The notes under the pieces: model-generated
Seen by the model: only the letters and a program-made list of their open reading frames with translations
The model's database searches: none
What the model was told of the DNA's origin: nothing
Shown here: positions 27,798 to 37,043 of the stretch, in pieces
Layout of the letters: each line of letters begins with the position of its first letter
How positions within the stretch are numbered: position 1 is the stretch's first letter
Made by a program: the position numbers and the translations under genes
Source: SAR202 cluster bacterium bin16
Lineage (GTDB): Bacteria > Chloroflexota > Dehalococcoidia > Lucifugimonadales > Australimonadaceae
Length of the DNA: 64,000 bases
Reading direction: 5' to 3'
Assembly (NCBI GenBank): GCA_002238425.1
Contig: MPMJ01000001.1
Location: 124,001 to 188,000, forward strand

Positions 27798-30619
27798 CAG
27801 CCCGTCTGCCGCGTGACGATGTCCGCGACCGCCGCCAGCGCGTCGTCCAATTTCGAGGCGTCCTTGCCGCCCGCCTGCGCCAAACGCGGCTGACCGCCCC
27901 CACCGCCGCCCATCACGCGCGCCGCCTCGTTGACGATGGCGCCGGCGTCGAGGCCGCGCTCCACCAGGTCGGGCGTCACCATCGCCAGCAAGCCCGGGCG
28001 TCCATTGAACACGCTACCGAGCACGACCACCCCGGAGCCGAGCTTGTCCCGCAGGCGGTCCCCCATCTCGCGCAGCGTCTGTGCATCCGGCGCGTCGCTC
28101 CGCACCGCCAGCACCTGCACGCCGCCAACGTCTCGCGCCTCGTCGCGCAGCGTCTCCGCCTCCTGCCGCGACGCCTCACGCTGCCCCGCGCGCAGCGAGC
28201 GCCGAGCCTCCTCCGCCTGCGCCAGCAACCCCTCTATCCGCTGAGGCAGTTCGGCGGGAGCGGAGCGCAGCAACGCTGCCGCCTCGTCCAACTGCCGCAG
28301 CCGCTGGCTCACCCACTCCTCGCCGCCGCGACCCGTCACCGCCTCGATGCGCCGTACGCCCGTCCCCACGCTGCTCTCGCCCACGACCCTGAACGTGCCG
28401 ATCTGCCCCGTCCGCTCCAAGTGCGTGCCGCCGCACACCTCGAAGCTCACCGGCTCCACCTCGCCGATCTGCACCGTGCGCACACGGTCGCCGTACCGCT
28501 CACCGAAGAACGCGAGCGCGCCGTTGGCAGTCGCCTCGCGGTAGGAGCGTTCATCTTTCACCAGCGACAGGTCGCCGCGCACCGACTCGTTGATGCGCCG
28601 CTCTATCTCGCCCAATTCATCACGGCTCACCGCCGAGACGTGCGTGAAGTCGAACCGCAGCCGGTCCGGCGCTACCAGCGACCCCGCCTGCCGCACGTGG
28701 GAGCCGAGCACGTCCCGCAGCACGGCGTGCAGCAGGTGTGTCGCCGTGTGGTTGCGCGCAACGTCCAACCTGCGCTCCCCGTCGACCGACGCATGCACCG
28801 CGTCACCGACCGCGACCGAGCCCTCGGCGACCTGCGCCGCGTGGACGATGAACTCACCGAACGGCTTCTGCGTGTCGCTCACCCGGGCCGATCCGCCGGA
28901 CGCCGCGATGAGGCCCGTATCCCCGACCTGCCCGCCGCCCTCCGCGTAGAACGGCGTCTCGCGCAACACGATCTCGACGCCCTCTCCGGCGTCGGCGCGC
29001 TGCACCGGCTCACCGTCCTTGAGGATGGCCGCTATAACGGTATCCGTCTCGATGCGGTCGTAGCCGAGGAACGCGGTCTCCCGAACGTCCAGCACCTCGT
29101 AAACGCGAATCTCCTCGCGCCCTCCGCCGAAGCGGGCCGCCGCCCGCCCGCGCTCGCGCTGCTCCTCCATCGCCCGTTCGAATCCCGCGGTGTCGACGTC
29201 CAGGCCCTGCTCCCGCGCTATCTCCTGCGTGAGTTCCAGTGGGAAGCCATAGGTGTCGTACAAGAAGAACGCTTCATGTCCAGAAACAGTGATGGGCCAA
29301 GAGGTGATGAGTTCCCTCTGGTCTTCAGTGACCAACTCCACTAACAGCTCCACGGCCCTCTCTTGGCCGAGACGTTCCCCCGAGGAATCGGCAGAGGGTC
29401 CAACGAATCCGTGCTGCTCCAAGAACGCACTGACGTTCTCCCTGTCGGGCGTAGCCGAAACCAATGTCTCAGGTATAGCCCCGCCATGCGCCTTGCGGTA
29501 GTCAATCATCCCACCGAGTATCTCAGCGCCACGGTCGTAAGCCTCGTAGAAGCGCTCCTCCTCGGACTCCAGCGTCTTGAGGACGAATCGCTCGTGCTCG
29601 CGAAGTTCGGGATAGAGCGCTCCGAACCGCTCGATAACGGTCGCGGCCACGTCCGGCAGGAAACCGGCCTCGATGCCGAGCTTCCGCGCGAAGCGGATGC
29701 CGCGCCGTATCACGCGGCGCAGCACGTAGCCGCGACCCTCGTTCGCGGGCACAACCCCGTCGGCGATGAGGAACGCCGCGCTCCGGGCATGCTCCGTCAC
29801 GACGTGGATGGCGAAGTCGTCGTCGGGGTCTTGTCGGTACGTCTTGCCCGCCAGTTGCTCTACGCGCTGGCGTATCGGTGTGAGCAGGTCTGTCTCGTAG
29901 GCGGAGGACACGCCCTGCATGATGGCGGTCATCCGCTCCAGCCCCATGCCGGTGTCTATGCCCGGCGCGGGCAGGTCCGTCCGCGTGCCGTCCGCCGCCT
30001 GGTAGAACTGCGGGAAGACGAGGTTCCAGTACTCGAGGAACCGGCTCGTGTCGTCGCCCGGCTTCGTGCCCGGCCCATGCTCCTCGCCGAAATCGTAGTA
30101 GAGCTCGCTGGACGGGCCGCACGCACCCTCGTCGCCCGCAGGGCCCCAGAAGTTGTCCTTGTCGCCCAGCGTAACGATGCGCTCGTTCGGCACCCCCACC
30201 TCGTCGCGCCATATCGCGCGCGCCTCGTCGTCGGTGTCGTGCACCGTCACCCAGATGCGCTCCGGGGGCAGCAGAAGCACGCCGGTGGTGAACTCCCATG
30301 CCCACGAGATCGCCTCGCGCTTGAAGTAGTCGCCGATGCTGAAGTTGCCCAGCATCTCGAACATCGTGTGGTGCGTGAAGTCGCCAACCTCGTCTATGTC
30401 GGTGGTACGGAAGCACTTCTGCACAGACGCGAGTCGAGGGTTAGGTGGCGTCTCGTCACCCGCGTAGTAGGGCTTGAACGGCGCCATGCCCGCGGACGTC
30501 AGGAGCAGCGTGGGGTCGCCCGCCGGGATCAGCGACGCGCTCGGCATCACCAAATGGCCGCGCTCCTCGAAGAATCGCAGATATGCAGCGCGGATGTCGT
30601 CGCTGGTCGTGGGGGACAT
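27797..30619 (-). CDS. alaS: Alanyl-tRNA synthetase
   Basis: From ATG 30619 the protein has 940 residues. Class II core motifs are present (FFEERGHLVMPSASLIP, HHTMFEMLGNFSIGDYFK, GMGLERM), followed by the editing domain with HTATHLLHA and the zinc/CxxxH site FEVCGGTHLERTG, and a C-terminal DHHA1 domain (GGGGGGQPRLAQAGG). All domains of a canonical AlaRS are there. An open frame continues upstream to 30676 without homology. It is followed by ruvX with a one-base overlap. Confidence 0.97.
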   Translation of the reverse strand: MSPTTSDDIRAAYLRFFEERGHLVMPSASLIPAGDPTLLLTSAGMAPFKPYYAGDETPPNPRLASVQKCFRTTDIDEVGDFTHHTMFEMLGNFSIGDYFKREAISWAWEFTTGVLLLPPERIWVTVHDTDDEARAIWRDEVGVPNERIVTLGDKDNFWGPAGDEGACGPSSELYYDFGEEHGPGTKPGDDTSRFLEYWNLVFPQFYQAADGTRTDLPAPGIDTGMGLERMTAIMQGVSSAYETDLLTPIRQRVEQLAGKTYRQDPDDDFAIHVVTEHARSAAFLIADGVVPANEGRGYVLRRVIRRGIRFARKLGIEAGFLPDVAATVIERFGALYPELREHERFVLKTLESEEERFYEAYDRGAEILGGMIDYRKAHGGAIPETLVSATPDRENVSAFLEQHGFVGPSADSSGERLGQERAVELLVELVTEDQRELITSWPITVSGHEAFFLYDTYGFPLELTQEIAREQGLDVDTAGFERAMEEQRERGRAAARFGGGREEIRVYEVLDVRETAFLGYDRIETDTVIAAILKDGEPVQRADAGEGVEIVLRETPFYAEGGGQVGDTGLIAASGGSARVSDTQKPFGEFIVHAAQVAEGSVAVGDAVHASVDGERRLDVARNHTATHLLHAVLRDVLGSHVRQAGSLVAPDRLRFDFTHVSAVSRDELGEIERRINESVRGDLSLVKDERSYREATANGALAFFGERYGDRVRTVQIGEVEPVSFEVCGGTHLERTGQIGTFRVVGESSVGTGVRRIEAVTGRGGEEWVSQRLRQLDEAAALLRSAPAELPQRIEGLLAQAEEARRSLRAGQREASRQEAETLRDEARDVGGVQVLAVRSDAPDAQTLREMGDRLRDKLGSGVVVLGSVFNGRPGLLAMVTPDLVERGLDAGAIVNEAARVMGGGGGGQPRLAQAGGKDASKLDDALAAVADIVTRQTG

Positions 30620-30732
30620 GTCGGCCAAGGGAGTACAGTCCTCTGGGGAGGGCGCTGCGGTGAGAGCGCCACGCACTGAGGAGAGTCTACGAACGCCTCC
30701 GCGAGCGTGTCAACGCGCGGTGTTCGTTGATT

Positions 30733-30755
30733 CCTTCCCCCTCGATGGGGGAAGG
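30733..30755. repeat. Dispersed palindrome, copy 2
   Basis: CCTTCCCCC-TCGAT-GGGGGAAGG, identical in its 23 bases to copy 1 at 26406. It lies between the divergent alaS and MFS genes. Confidence 0.75.
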
Positions 30756-30826
30756 CCAGGATGGGGGTGACCCCGCCACTTCCCTCTCTGATTGACGCCG
30801 CGCCACCGCGGGGGTAGGTTGCAGGC

Positions 30827-32077
30827 GTGAACGCGCTCCCCAACCTCGCCCTCCTCGGGGCTTTCGCCCGTCATCCGCGCCGCCATCCCACCTACCTGGG
30901 GTACGTGAACGGCCTGTTCTACGGGTTCGGGATGGGCGCATCCACCATCCTCTTCCCGCTCTACGCCATCGATCAGGGCTTCTCTCTCTCCAGCCAGGGG
31001 TTCATCGTCGCCGCGCCCGGCATCATCATGATTATGCTGAGGCTCGTAGGCGGCGCTCTCTCTGACCGCTTCGGCGAGAAGTTCATCCTCTGGTTCAGCT
31101 TCTCAACCGTCACCATCGCCTCGATGGTCCCCGTATTCGCGGCCTCCTTCATCTGGCTCACCGTCGCGCAGTTCTTCAACGGCGCGTCCCGCTCGGTCTA
31201 CTGGTCGGCGGCGCAGTCGTACATCAGCCGCAGCGCGGAGGGCGAGGCCGGGAAGGTGATGGGGCGGCAGCTGGCTTTCGAGTCGGGCGGCGGCATCATC
31301 GGCGGAGTCGTCGCCGGGTTCATCGCTGGGGGCGTCGGCTACCCGGAAGCCTTCCTCATGACCGCGATAGCGACGTTCATCGGCTTCATCGTCACCTCCT
31401 CGCTGCCGAGGCTCCCGCGTAAGGACCAGGTGCGCAGCTTCGCTGCCAGCCTCGCTCCGGCGAAGACGATGCTCGTCAAGCGCACGCTCCTCCACGCGCA
31501 CATGGTGGCGTTCACGAGCGCGGCGTACATAGGCCTCGTCATGGGGCTGTTCGTCGCATTCTTCCGCGAGGTGGACTACAGCGAGGGCGAGACCGCGCTG
31601 GTTATACGACTCAACAGCATCGGCGTCAGCGTTCTCGCTTACTTCTTCGGCATGATCCTCGGACGTCTCGGCAGCCGCCGCACCGCTGCGCTCGGCATCA
31701 CCATCACCGGCGTCCTTGCCGCGGGCGTTGGCCTGACAGGTCACGTGCCGATCGTTCCCGTCATCTTCATGGCCATCACCGGCATGACGTTCGGCAGCCT
31801 GCGCTCGCTCTACCCGACGCTTGCGGCAGAGAACAGCGAACCGAACCAGCGCGCGATGGCCCTCTCCGTCGTGGGCCTCTACTGGGCAATCGGCATCTTC
31901 CTCTCGCCGCTCCTGTTCGGGTTCCTCGCGGAACAGACGAGCATCGCAACGTCCATCTACATCTTCAGCGGGTTCGCCATCGCCGCGGGTCTGCTCTCGC
32001 CGGTGCTCTACGACTTCGGTCGTCGCGGCCTCCCGCCCGAGGGCGAGGAAGAAGAAGCCCCTCGGGCCAGTTCCTAG
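30827..32077 (+). CDS. MFS transporter
   Basis: A 416-residue membrane protein from GTG 30827 with about 12 helices. The MFS loop 2-3 signature is GGALSDRFGEKF (about residues 74-85). The N-terminal 20 residues are hydrophilic and the C-terminus ends in a charged tail (GEEEEAPRASS). Transported compound unknown. It converges on the acetoacetyl-CoA synthetase gene. Confidence 0.9.
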   Translation: MNALPNLALLGAFARHPRRHPTYLGYVNGLFYGFGMGASTILFPLYAIDQGFSLSSQGFIVAAPGIIMIMLRLVGGALSDRFGEKFILWFSFSTVTIASMVPVFAASFIWLTVAQFFNGASRSVYWSAAQSYISRSAEGEAGKVMGRQLAFESGGGIIGGVVAGFIAGGVGYPEAFLMTAIATFIGFIVTSSLPRLPRKDQVRSFAASLAPAKTMLVKRTLLHAHMVAFTSAAYIGLVMGLFVAFFREVDYSEGETALVIRLNSIGVSVLAYFFGMILGRLGSRRTAALGITITGVLAAGVGLTGHVPIVPVIFMAITGMTFGSLRSLYPTLAAENSEPNQRAMALSVVGLYWAIGIFLSPLLFGFLAEQTSIATSIYIFSGFAIAAGLLSPVLYDFGRRGLPPEGEEEEAPRASS

Positions 32078-32091
32078 GGATGGCGTTGATC

Positions 32092-32143
32092 CCTTCCCCC
32101 TCGATGGGAGAAGGTTAGAGCCTGCCCCGCACTTGATGCGGGG
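32092..32143. repeat. Palindromic repeats between convergent genes
   Basis: Two hairpins stand side by side: 32092-32114 is copy 3 of the CCTTCCCCC-TCGAT unit (one mismatch in the right arm), and 32125-32143 is CCCCGCA-CTTGA-TGCGGGG. The second lies inside the end of the acetoacetyl-CoA synthetase frame and supplies its last residues (SPHQVRGRL), so a repeat seems to have been captured as coding sequence. The pair may also act as a bidirectional terminator. Confidence 0.6.
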
Positions 32144-34245
32144 ACGCGGGTGAAGCGTCCGCCATCTCCACGAAGTAGGTCAGCGAGTCCGGGTTCGCCA
32201 GCGCGTCCCTGCTAACGGCTTGCTCCAGCGGAACGCCGTTCAGCATCTTCTTCACCGGCACTTCCAGCTTCTTCCCGTTGAGCGTACGCGGCACTTCTGC
32301 TATCTGCCGCATCTCGTCCGGAACATGGCGCGGCGAGAGCGTGGTGCGTATCGCCCCCGCGATGCGCTGCCGCATCGCGTCGTCCAGCGCGCAGCCCTCG
32401 CGCATCACGAGGAAGAGGTACAGCTTGCCCTCGACCCCGAGTTGCGTCGTGTCGATGACGAGGCTGTCCAGCACCTCCGGTATGTCCTCCACGACGCGGT
32501 AGAACTCGCTAGTCCCCATTCGGACGCCGCTTCGGTTAAGCGTCGAGTCGGAGCGCCCGTAGATGACGCACGCACCCTCCTCGGTCACCTTCAGCCAGTC
32601 GCCGTGCCGCCATACGTCCCGGTAGACGTCGAAGTAGCTCTCATGCAGCCGCTCGCCGCCCGGGTCGTTCAGGAAGCACACGGGCATGGACGGCATAGGC
32701 TCGGTGACGACGAGTTCGCCGACTTCGCCCACGACCGGCTCCCCGTTCTCGTCGAAGCTCTCCACCTTGCAGCCAAGGCACCGGCACTGGATCTCGCCCG
32801 CGCGCACGGGCAGCCCGGCTCCGCCCCCAACGAACGCGGTGAAGATGTCCGTGCCGCCGCTGATCGACGCGAGCAGCAGGTCGCTCTTGACGTGCTCGTA
32901 CACCCACGCAAAGCCCTCCGGCGGCAGCGGCGCGCCCGTTGAGCCGATGGATCGCATCGCGCTCAGGTCCAGCGACGCCCCCGGCTCGATCTCCGCCTTC
33001 ATGCAGCCGAGGATGTACGGCGCGCTCACGCCGAACGACGTGATGCGCGTCCGCTCTGCCACCCGCCACAGCGCGTACATGTCCGGGTGGCCGGGGCTGC
33101 CGTCGTACACGACGATGGACGCGCCCAGCAACAGCCCGCTCATCAGGATGTTCCACATGATCCAGCCCGTCGTGCTGAACCAGAAGAAGCGGTCGCCCTC
33201 GCCGATGTCCATCTGCAGCGAGAGGAATTTCGCGTGCTCCAGCAGCGCGCCGCCGTGCCCGTGCACGATGGCCTTCGGGGCCCCGGTGGTGCCCGACGAG
33301 TACGCCACGCAGAGCGGATGGTCGAACGGCACCGGCTCGAACGCCAACTCCTCTCCGGGGACGACGAAATCCGCCCACAGCGAGGTCGCGGTGCCCAGCG
33401 GGCGCAGGTCAGGCTGCGATTCGAGGTACGGGAGCACGACCGTCCGTTCGAGCGTCGGCAGCGCAGCCTGGATAACGCCGACCGCGTCGCGCGAGTCGAA
33501 CCGCTTACCGTTGTACGTATAGCCGTCCACGGCGAACAGCACCTTCGGGTCCATCTGCCGGAACCGCTCGATGACGCTCTGCGTGCCGAACTCCGGCGGG
33601 CAACTCGACCACGACGCCCCAAGCGATGCCGCCGCCAGCGCCGCCGCGATGGCCTCCGGCACGTTCGGCATGAACGCGACCACGCCGTCGCCGCGCCCCA
33701 CGCCCAGCGCCCACAACCCTGCCGCCGCCTCCGCCGTCCGGGCGCGAAGGTCGTCCCACGTCCACTCCACCGTTGCGCCGGACTCGTGCACGCCGACGAT
33801 GCAGACCTCGCTGCCGCTCCGCGCGAGAACATGCTCCGCGTAATTCAGCGTCGCGCCGGTGAACCACCTCGCGCCCTCGACGCGCGTCCCGTTCGGCCCC
33901 GGAGCGAGCACGTCCGTATACGGCGTATGCGCCTTCACTCCGAAATAGTCCCAGCACGATTCCCAGAAGCGCCCAACGTCCTCCACCGACCACTCCCACA
34001 GTTCCTCGTAGTCCCCGAAGCGAAGCCCGTGCGCCTCCCCGAGCCATCGCTCGTACGCAGCGAGCCGCGTCCCCGCCCGCCGCTCACCCCCAGTGTCCCT
34101 GGTACCCCCAGAGGCAAGCCCGGCCCCCCCCCCCGAGCCATCGCTCGTACGCAGCGACCCGCGCCCCCGCCCGCCGCTCCTCCGACGGCGTCCACAGCAA
34201 CGCGCCTTCGGTTGCACCGCTGGGCTGTTGATTCCCCGTCGTCAA
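32115..34245 (-). CDS. Acetoacetyl-CoA synthetase, 5' end disturbed by a 94-nt duplication
   Basis: The body (from about 34090 to the stop at 32115) is a complete adenylate-forming ligase of the acetoacetate-CoA ligase type: RFWESCWDYFGV, FTGATLNYAEHVL, YSSGTTGAPKAIVHGHGG (AMP motif), WIMWNILMSGLLLG, YGRSDSTLNRSGVRMGTSEFY and the C-terminal Lys in RTLNGKKLEVPVK. The true N-terminus (GALLWTPSEERRAGARVAAYERWLG) lies in another frame upstream; a near-identical copy, ERRAGTRLAAYERWLG, precedes EAHGLRFGD. Deleting one 94-nt unit (copies at 34037-34085 and 34131-34178) restores one frame. The start is then TTG 34245 or ATG 34287. It activates acetoacetate for carbon use or polymer metabolism. Confidence 0.85.
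34037..34178. repeat. 94-nt tandem duplication with poly-C
   Basis: A 48-nt segment at 34037-34085 is repeated at 34131-34178 with about two differences. The interval between contains GGTACCCCCAG and a C11 run at 34124-34134. It puts acetoacetyl-CoA synthetase out of frame. Confidence 0.75.
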
Positions 34246-34370
34246 GGGCGTACCCCGATATGACAAATGGTGTGGCGCTCCATGCAATCTTCCCTGATGA
34301 GTGTCCCTGTTTTAGCGGGCTCGCGTCGCGCGGGCAAGCCTTCGCGAGTGCGCGGCCTGGTCACCCACCC

Positions 34371-35180
34371 TTAGCCGTGGTTAATCGCATCCAGCACCTG
34401 TGCATGGATCCGTGGCGGAGCGATGAGCACAAGAGAAGCGTGACCCGCCGACCAGTCGATCCCACGACCCTGTGCGTCACTCACCATCAGGCCGACTCCC
34501 TCAGCGACCGCCGCCACTCCCGCAACGTGGACGAGGTCTGCCTCCGGAAACAACACCGCGCCCATACGGCCCATGCATACCTGGGCTCCCGGGAAGACAG
34601 CCGAACCGTACGTGTGGACATGCTCCGCCCGCCGGAGTACGTCGCGGTAGGTGTTGACGTGGTCGGGGAACGTGCCTCCCGGAGAATTCTCTATGCAAAC
34701 GATGCTCGTACCGAGTTCGGAAGGACCCGAGTACGCAGGAGCGACCTCCTCTCCGACCCGCACGCCCATTCCTGCGCCGCCGGACCATGGCGTCTTCGTC
34801 ATGGAAGTCGCAAAGGCTCCCGCAACAAGGCGACCATCCTCTTGGAATGCCACGCTCACTCCCCAGTTGACCAGCCCCTGTGCGAAGGGGGCAGTGCCGC
34901 AAAGAGGGTCCACGAGCCAACTGGCTTGTTGTCCGGGGATAGCTTCCGTTCGTTCTTCTGAGAGGATGCTCGTGCCAGGCGCCAACCTGCGGATGCAAGC
35001 GGCAATCTCGTCATCAGACGCGAGGTCGGCGGCAGTCACCAGGCTGCCATCCTCCTTCCGCCACTCCTGGAACGTACCCTGGGCGGTAGCGTATTGCTCC
35101 AGTGCCGCGTGGCCCCGCGCGACGGCCTCTGCCGCAACGCAACGCGCAGCCTCGGCGTTTAGGACAGGTTCATCTTGCAT
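34371..35180 (-). CDS. Inositol monophosphatase-like protein with altered metal site
   Basis: A 269-residue member of the FIG/IMPase superfamily: the loop with DGSLVTAADLASD (residues 44-56), ILSEE (72-76) and WLVDPLCGTAPF (88-99). In active family members the last motif is DPxDGTxxF; here the second Asp is Cys94. The distal WDxAAG motif reads VHVAGV, so its Asp is replaced as well. Two of the usual metal ligands are therefore missing, and phosphatase activity is doubtful. It is 47 nt downstream of a DUF1932-type dehydrogenase gene. Confidence 0.85.
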   Translation of the reverse strand: MQDEPVLNAEAARCVAAEAVARGHAALEQYATAQGTFQEWRKEDGSLVTAADLASDDEIAACIRRLAPGTSILSEERTEAIPGQQASWLVDPLCGTAPFAQGLVNWGVSVAFQEDGRLVAGAFATSMTKTPWSGGAGMGVRVGEEVAPAYSGPSELGTSIVCIENSPGGTFPDHVNTYRDVLRRAEHVHTYGSAVFPGAQVCMGRMGAVLFPEADLVHVAGVAAVAEGVGLMVSDAQGRGIDWSAGHASLVLIAPPRIHAQVLDAINHG

Positions 35181-35227
35181 GCCTCAACTCCACGTCGGAG
35201 AGAGATCGTGTCGAACGACCGCCACCC

Positions 35228-36100
35228 TCAACCACCTGTATTCGCCTGCTCCGCCAGCGCGCGCAGCATCTCACCCAACTCCGGGTCCGGCTCACGCGAC
35301 GTCTGGTCCGCGAGGCTCGTCTCTCCCGTGAGACGGAACATGTCCGCCGCGCCGAGCAGGATGCGTGGCGTCAGCCCGAGGTGTTCGAACGTCGCCGCGA
35401 TCTCCTCCATCTCCCCCACCCATCGACGGGCGCGTCGCGGCATCTGCGTCGCCGCCTTGATATGACGCGCAGGGTCGACCGCGTCGCCAAACTCGGCCAG
35501 CAGCGCGTCCGTCAGCCCCATCGCCTCCGCAGCCGTCAGCAGCTCCGTCCACACCGCCGTCGTGCCCTTGGTGGACGCGGCGTAGACCATCTTGAGACCG
35601 GACGCCTGCCCGAACCCCGGCCCGACCCGGCGGATGTCCAGCCCGCACTCCCGCAACGACTCCAGCACCGACGTGTCCGGGCCGGAGCAGTAGATGTGCG
35701 GATCGGAACCCGGCCCCGGCGGCCCTCCGATGATGCCCGCGTCGATGAACGGCGCGCCCGTGTCCAGCATGAGCGTGGCGATACGCACCACCGTCTGCGG
35801 TGCGATGGCATTGCACTCCGCGAACACCGGCGTCGAGCCCGTGCGCGCCATCGCCCCGGCGACCTCCTCCGCGATGCTCACCGCCTCCGAGGGCGGCAGC
35901 ACCGACAGCAGCAGGCCGCACTCCTCGACGAGCGCATCCGTGCTCCCCGCGTCGCGTATCCCCGCCTCGTGGGCGCGGAGCCGCGTCAGCTCGCTCCGGC
36001 CGGTGAGGTTCGCGGCAACGTCGACGCCCCCCGACACGAGCACCGCGCCGATGGCCGCGCCCATGTCGCCTGCGCTGATGATGCCGACGGGACCGGCCAT
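35228..36100 (-). CDS. NAD(P)-dependent dehydrogenase, 6PGDH-like with DUF1932 C-terminus
   Basis: A 290-residue beta-hydroxyacid-dehydrogenase-like protein. The N-terminal Rossmann motif is ISAGDMGAAIG; a conserved FIDAGIIGGPPGPGSDPHIYCSG block and the lysine in GLKMVYAASTKGTTAVWTELL are typical of 6-phosphogluconate dehydrogenase relatives with a DUF1932 domain. The substrate is unknown. The start ATG at 36100 is one nucleotide after the aldo/keto reductase stop, so the two are one transcript. A frame continuing upstream to 36364 is shadow. Confidence 0.88.
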   Translation of the reverse strand: MAGPVGIISAGDMGAAIGAVLVSGGVDVAANLTGRSELTRLRAHEAGIRDAGSTDALVEECGLLLSVLPPSEAVSIAEEVAGAMARTGSTPVFAECNAIAPQTVVRIATLMLDTGAPFIDAGIIGGPPGPGSDPHIYCSGPDTSVLESLRECGLDIRRVGPGFGQASGLKMVYAASTKGTTAVWTELLTAAEAMGLTDALLAEFGDAVDPARHIKAATQMPRRARRWVGEMEEIAATFEHLGLTPRILLGAADMFRLTGETSLADQTSREPDPELGEMLRALAEQANTGG

Positions 36101-36101
36101 G

Positions 36102-37031
36102 CTACGCCGGGGCTGTGCCCGCCTCCGCCAGGCGGCGCTTCGCCTCTTCGTACACGCCGTCCGAGAGGTTGCCCTTCGCCGCCGCCGCCAGGTTCTGCCG
36201 GAGGTGCTCCGGGTTGAGCGTACCCACGATATTCGTGTGCATGCCCGGGTGCGTCTGCGTGAAGCGGATGACGAACTCCATCCGGGACTGCCCCTCTTCC
36301 AGCAGCTCGTCCATCTTCGCCTGCTCCCAGACGTCCAGCAGCTCCGGGTTCCGCGTGGCCACACGTTCCTCGCCGCTCGGCGCTCCTCGTGCGGCGCCGC
36401 CCCGGATGACCGTCCCCGACCCCGCTGCCGCCGCTGCCGCGACGAGGTCCTCGTGCTCGCGCTGCGACGCTGAATACGGGATCTGGAACGCGTCGAACAC
36501 GCCCATCTCGATGTGGTCCGCGAGGTTCGGGATCGTGCCGGACATGCCGAGGAAGCGAACCTTCCCCTGTTGCTGCAACTCCTGCATCGCCTCGATGGTG
36601 CCGCTCTCCTCCAGCACCTGGCGGGAGGGCGTCATGTGCACCTGCAACAGGTCCATGTAGTCCGTGTTCATCCGGCGCAGGCTCTGCTCGACCCCCGCAA
36701 CAACGTTGTCCTTCGTGTAGACGTGCGGCCCGCCCCGGTCCACGCCCGGCTCAGGCTCCCAGCCCACGAGGCACCCGCACTTGCTCGCAAGGAAATACTC
36801 GCCGCGACGATTCGCGATGTGCCGCCCGATGCGCTCCTCGCTTACGCCGTAGTCGATTGACGTATCGATGTAGTTGATGCCGAGGTCGAGCACCGTGTTC
36901 AGCAGCCTCCCGGCGTCCTCCTCGGATATCTCTCTGCCGCGTGGCGCGCCCCGCAGTTCCATCGCCCCGAAACCCAGCACCGTAACGTCCATCCCGGTGC
37001 GCCCCAGCGTTCGCTTCTCAAGGTCGGCCAT
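36102..37031 (-). CDS. Aldo/keto reductase
   Basis: A 309-residue TIM-barrel protein: KRTLGRTGMDVTVLGFGAMEL, Asp/Tyr in YIDTSIDYGVSEERIG, Lys in FLASKCG and the LLQVHM segment with the catalytic His. It is closest to the general NADPH-dependent sugar/aldehyde reductase groups. It is the first of three genes read toward lower coordinates (aldo/keto reductase, DUF1932 dehydrogenase, IMPase-like), and lies 12 nt downstream of the second SulP gene. Confidence 0.92.
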   Translation of the reverse strand: MADLEKRTLGRTGMDVTVLGFGAMELRGAPRGREISEEDAGRLLNTVLDLGINYIDTSIDYGVSEERIGRHIANRRGEYFLASKCGCLVGWEPEPGVDRGGPHVYTKDNVVAGVEQSLRRMNTDYMDLLQVHMTPSRQVLEESGTIEAMQELQQQGKVRFLGMSGTIPNLADHIEMGVFDAFQIPYSASQREHEDLVAAAAAAGSGTVIRGGAARGAPSGEERVATRNPELLDVWEQAKMDELLEEGQSRMEFVIRFTQTHPGMHTNIVGTLNPEHLRQNLAAAAKGNLSDGVYEEAKRRLAEAGTAPA

Positions 37032-37043
37032 CGTTCCTCCGCA

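Noticed and set aside
30620-30826. T-box leader for alaS
   Set aside because: No T-box consensus, specifier loop or terminator/antiterminator pair was seen; the region contains only a dispersed palindrome.
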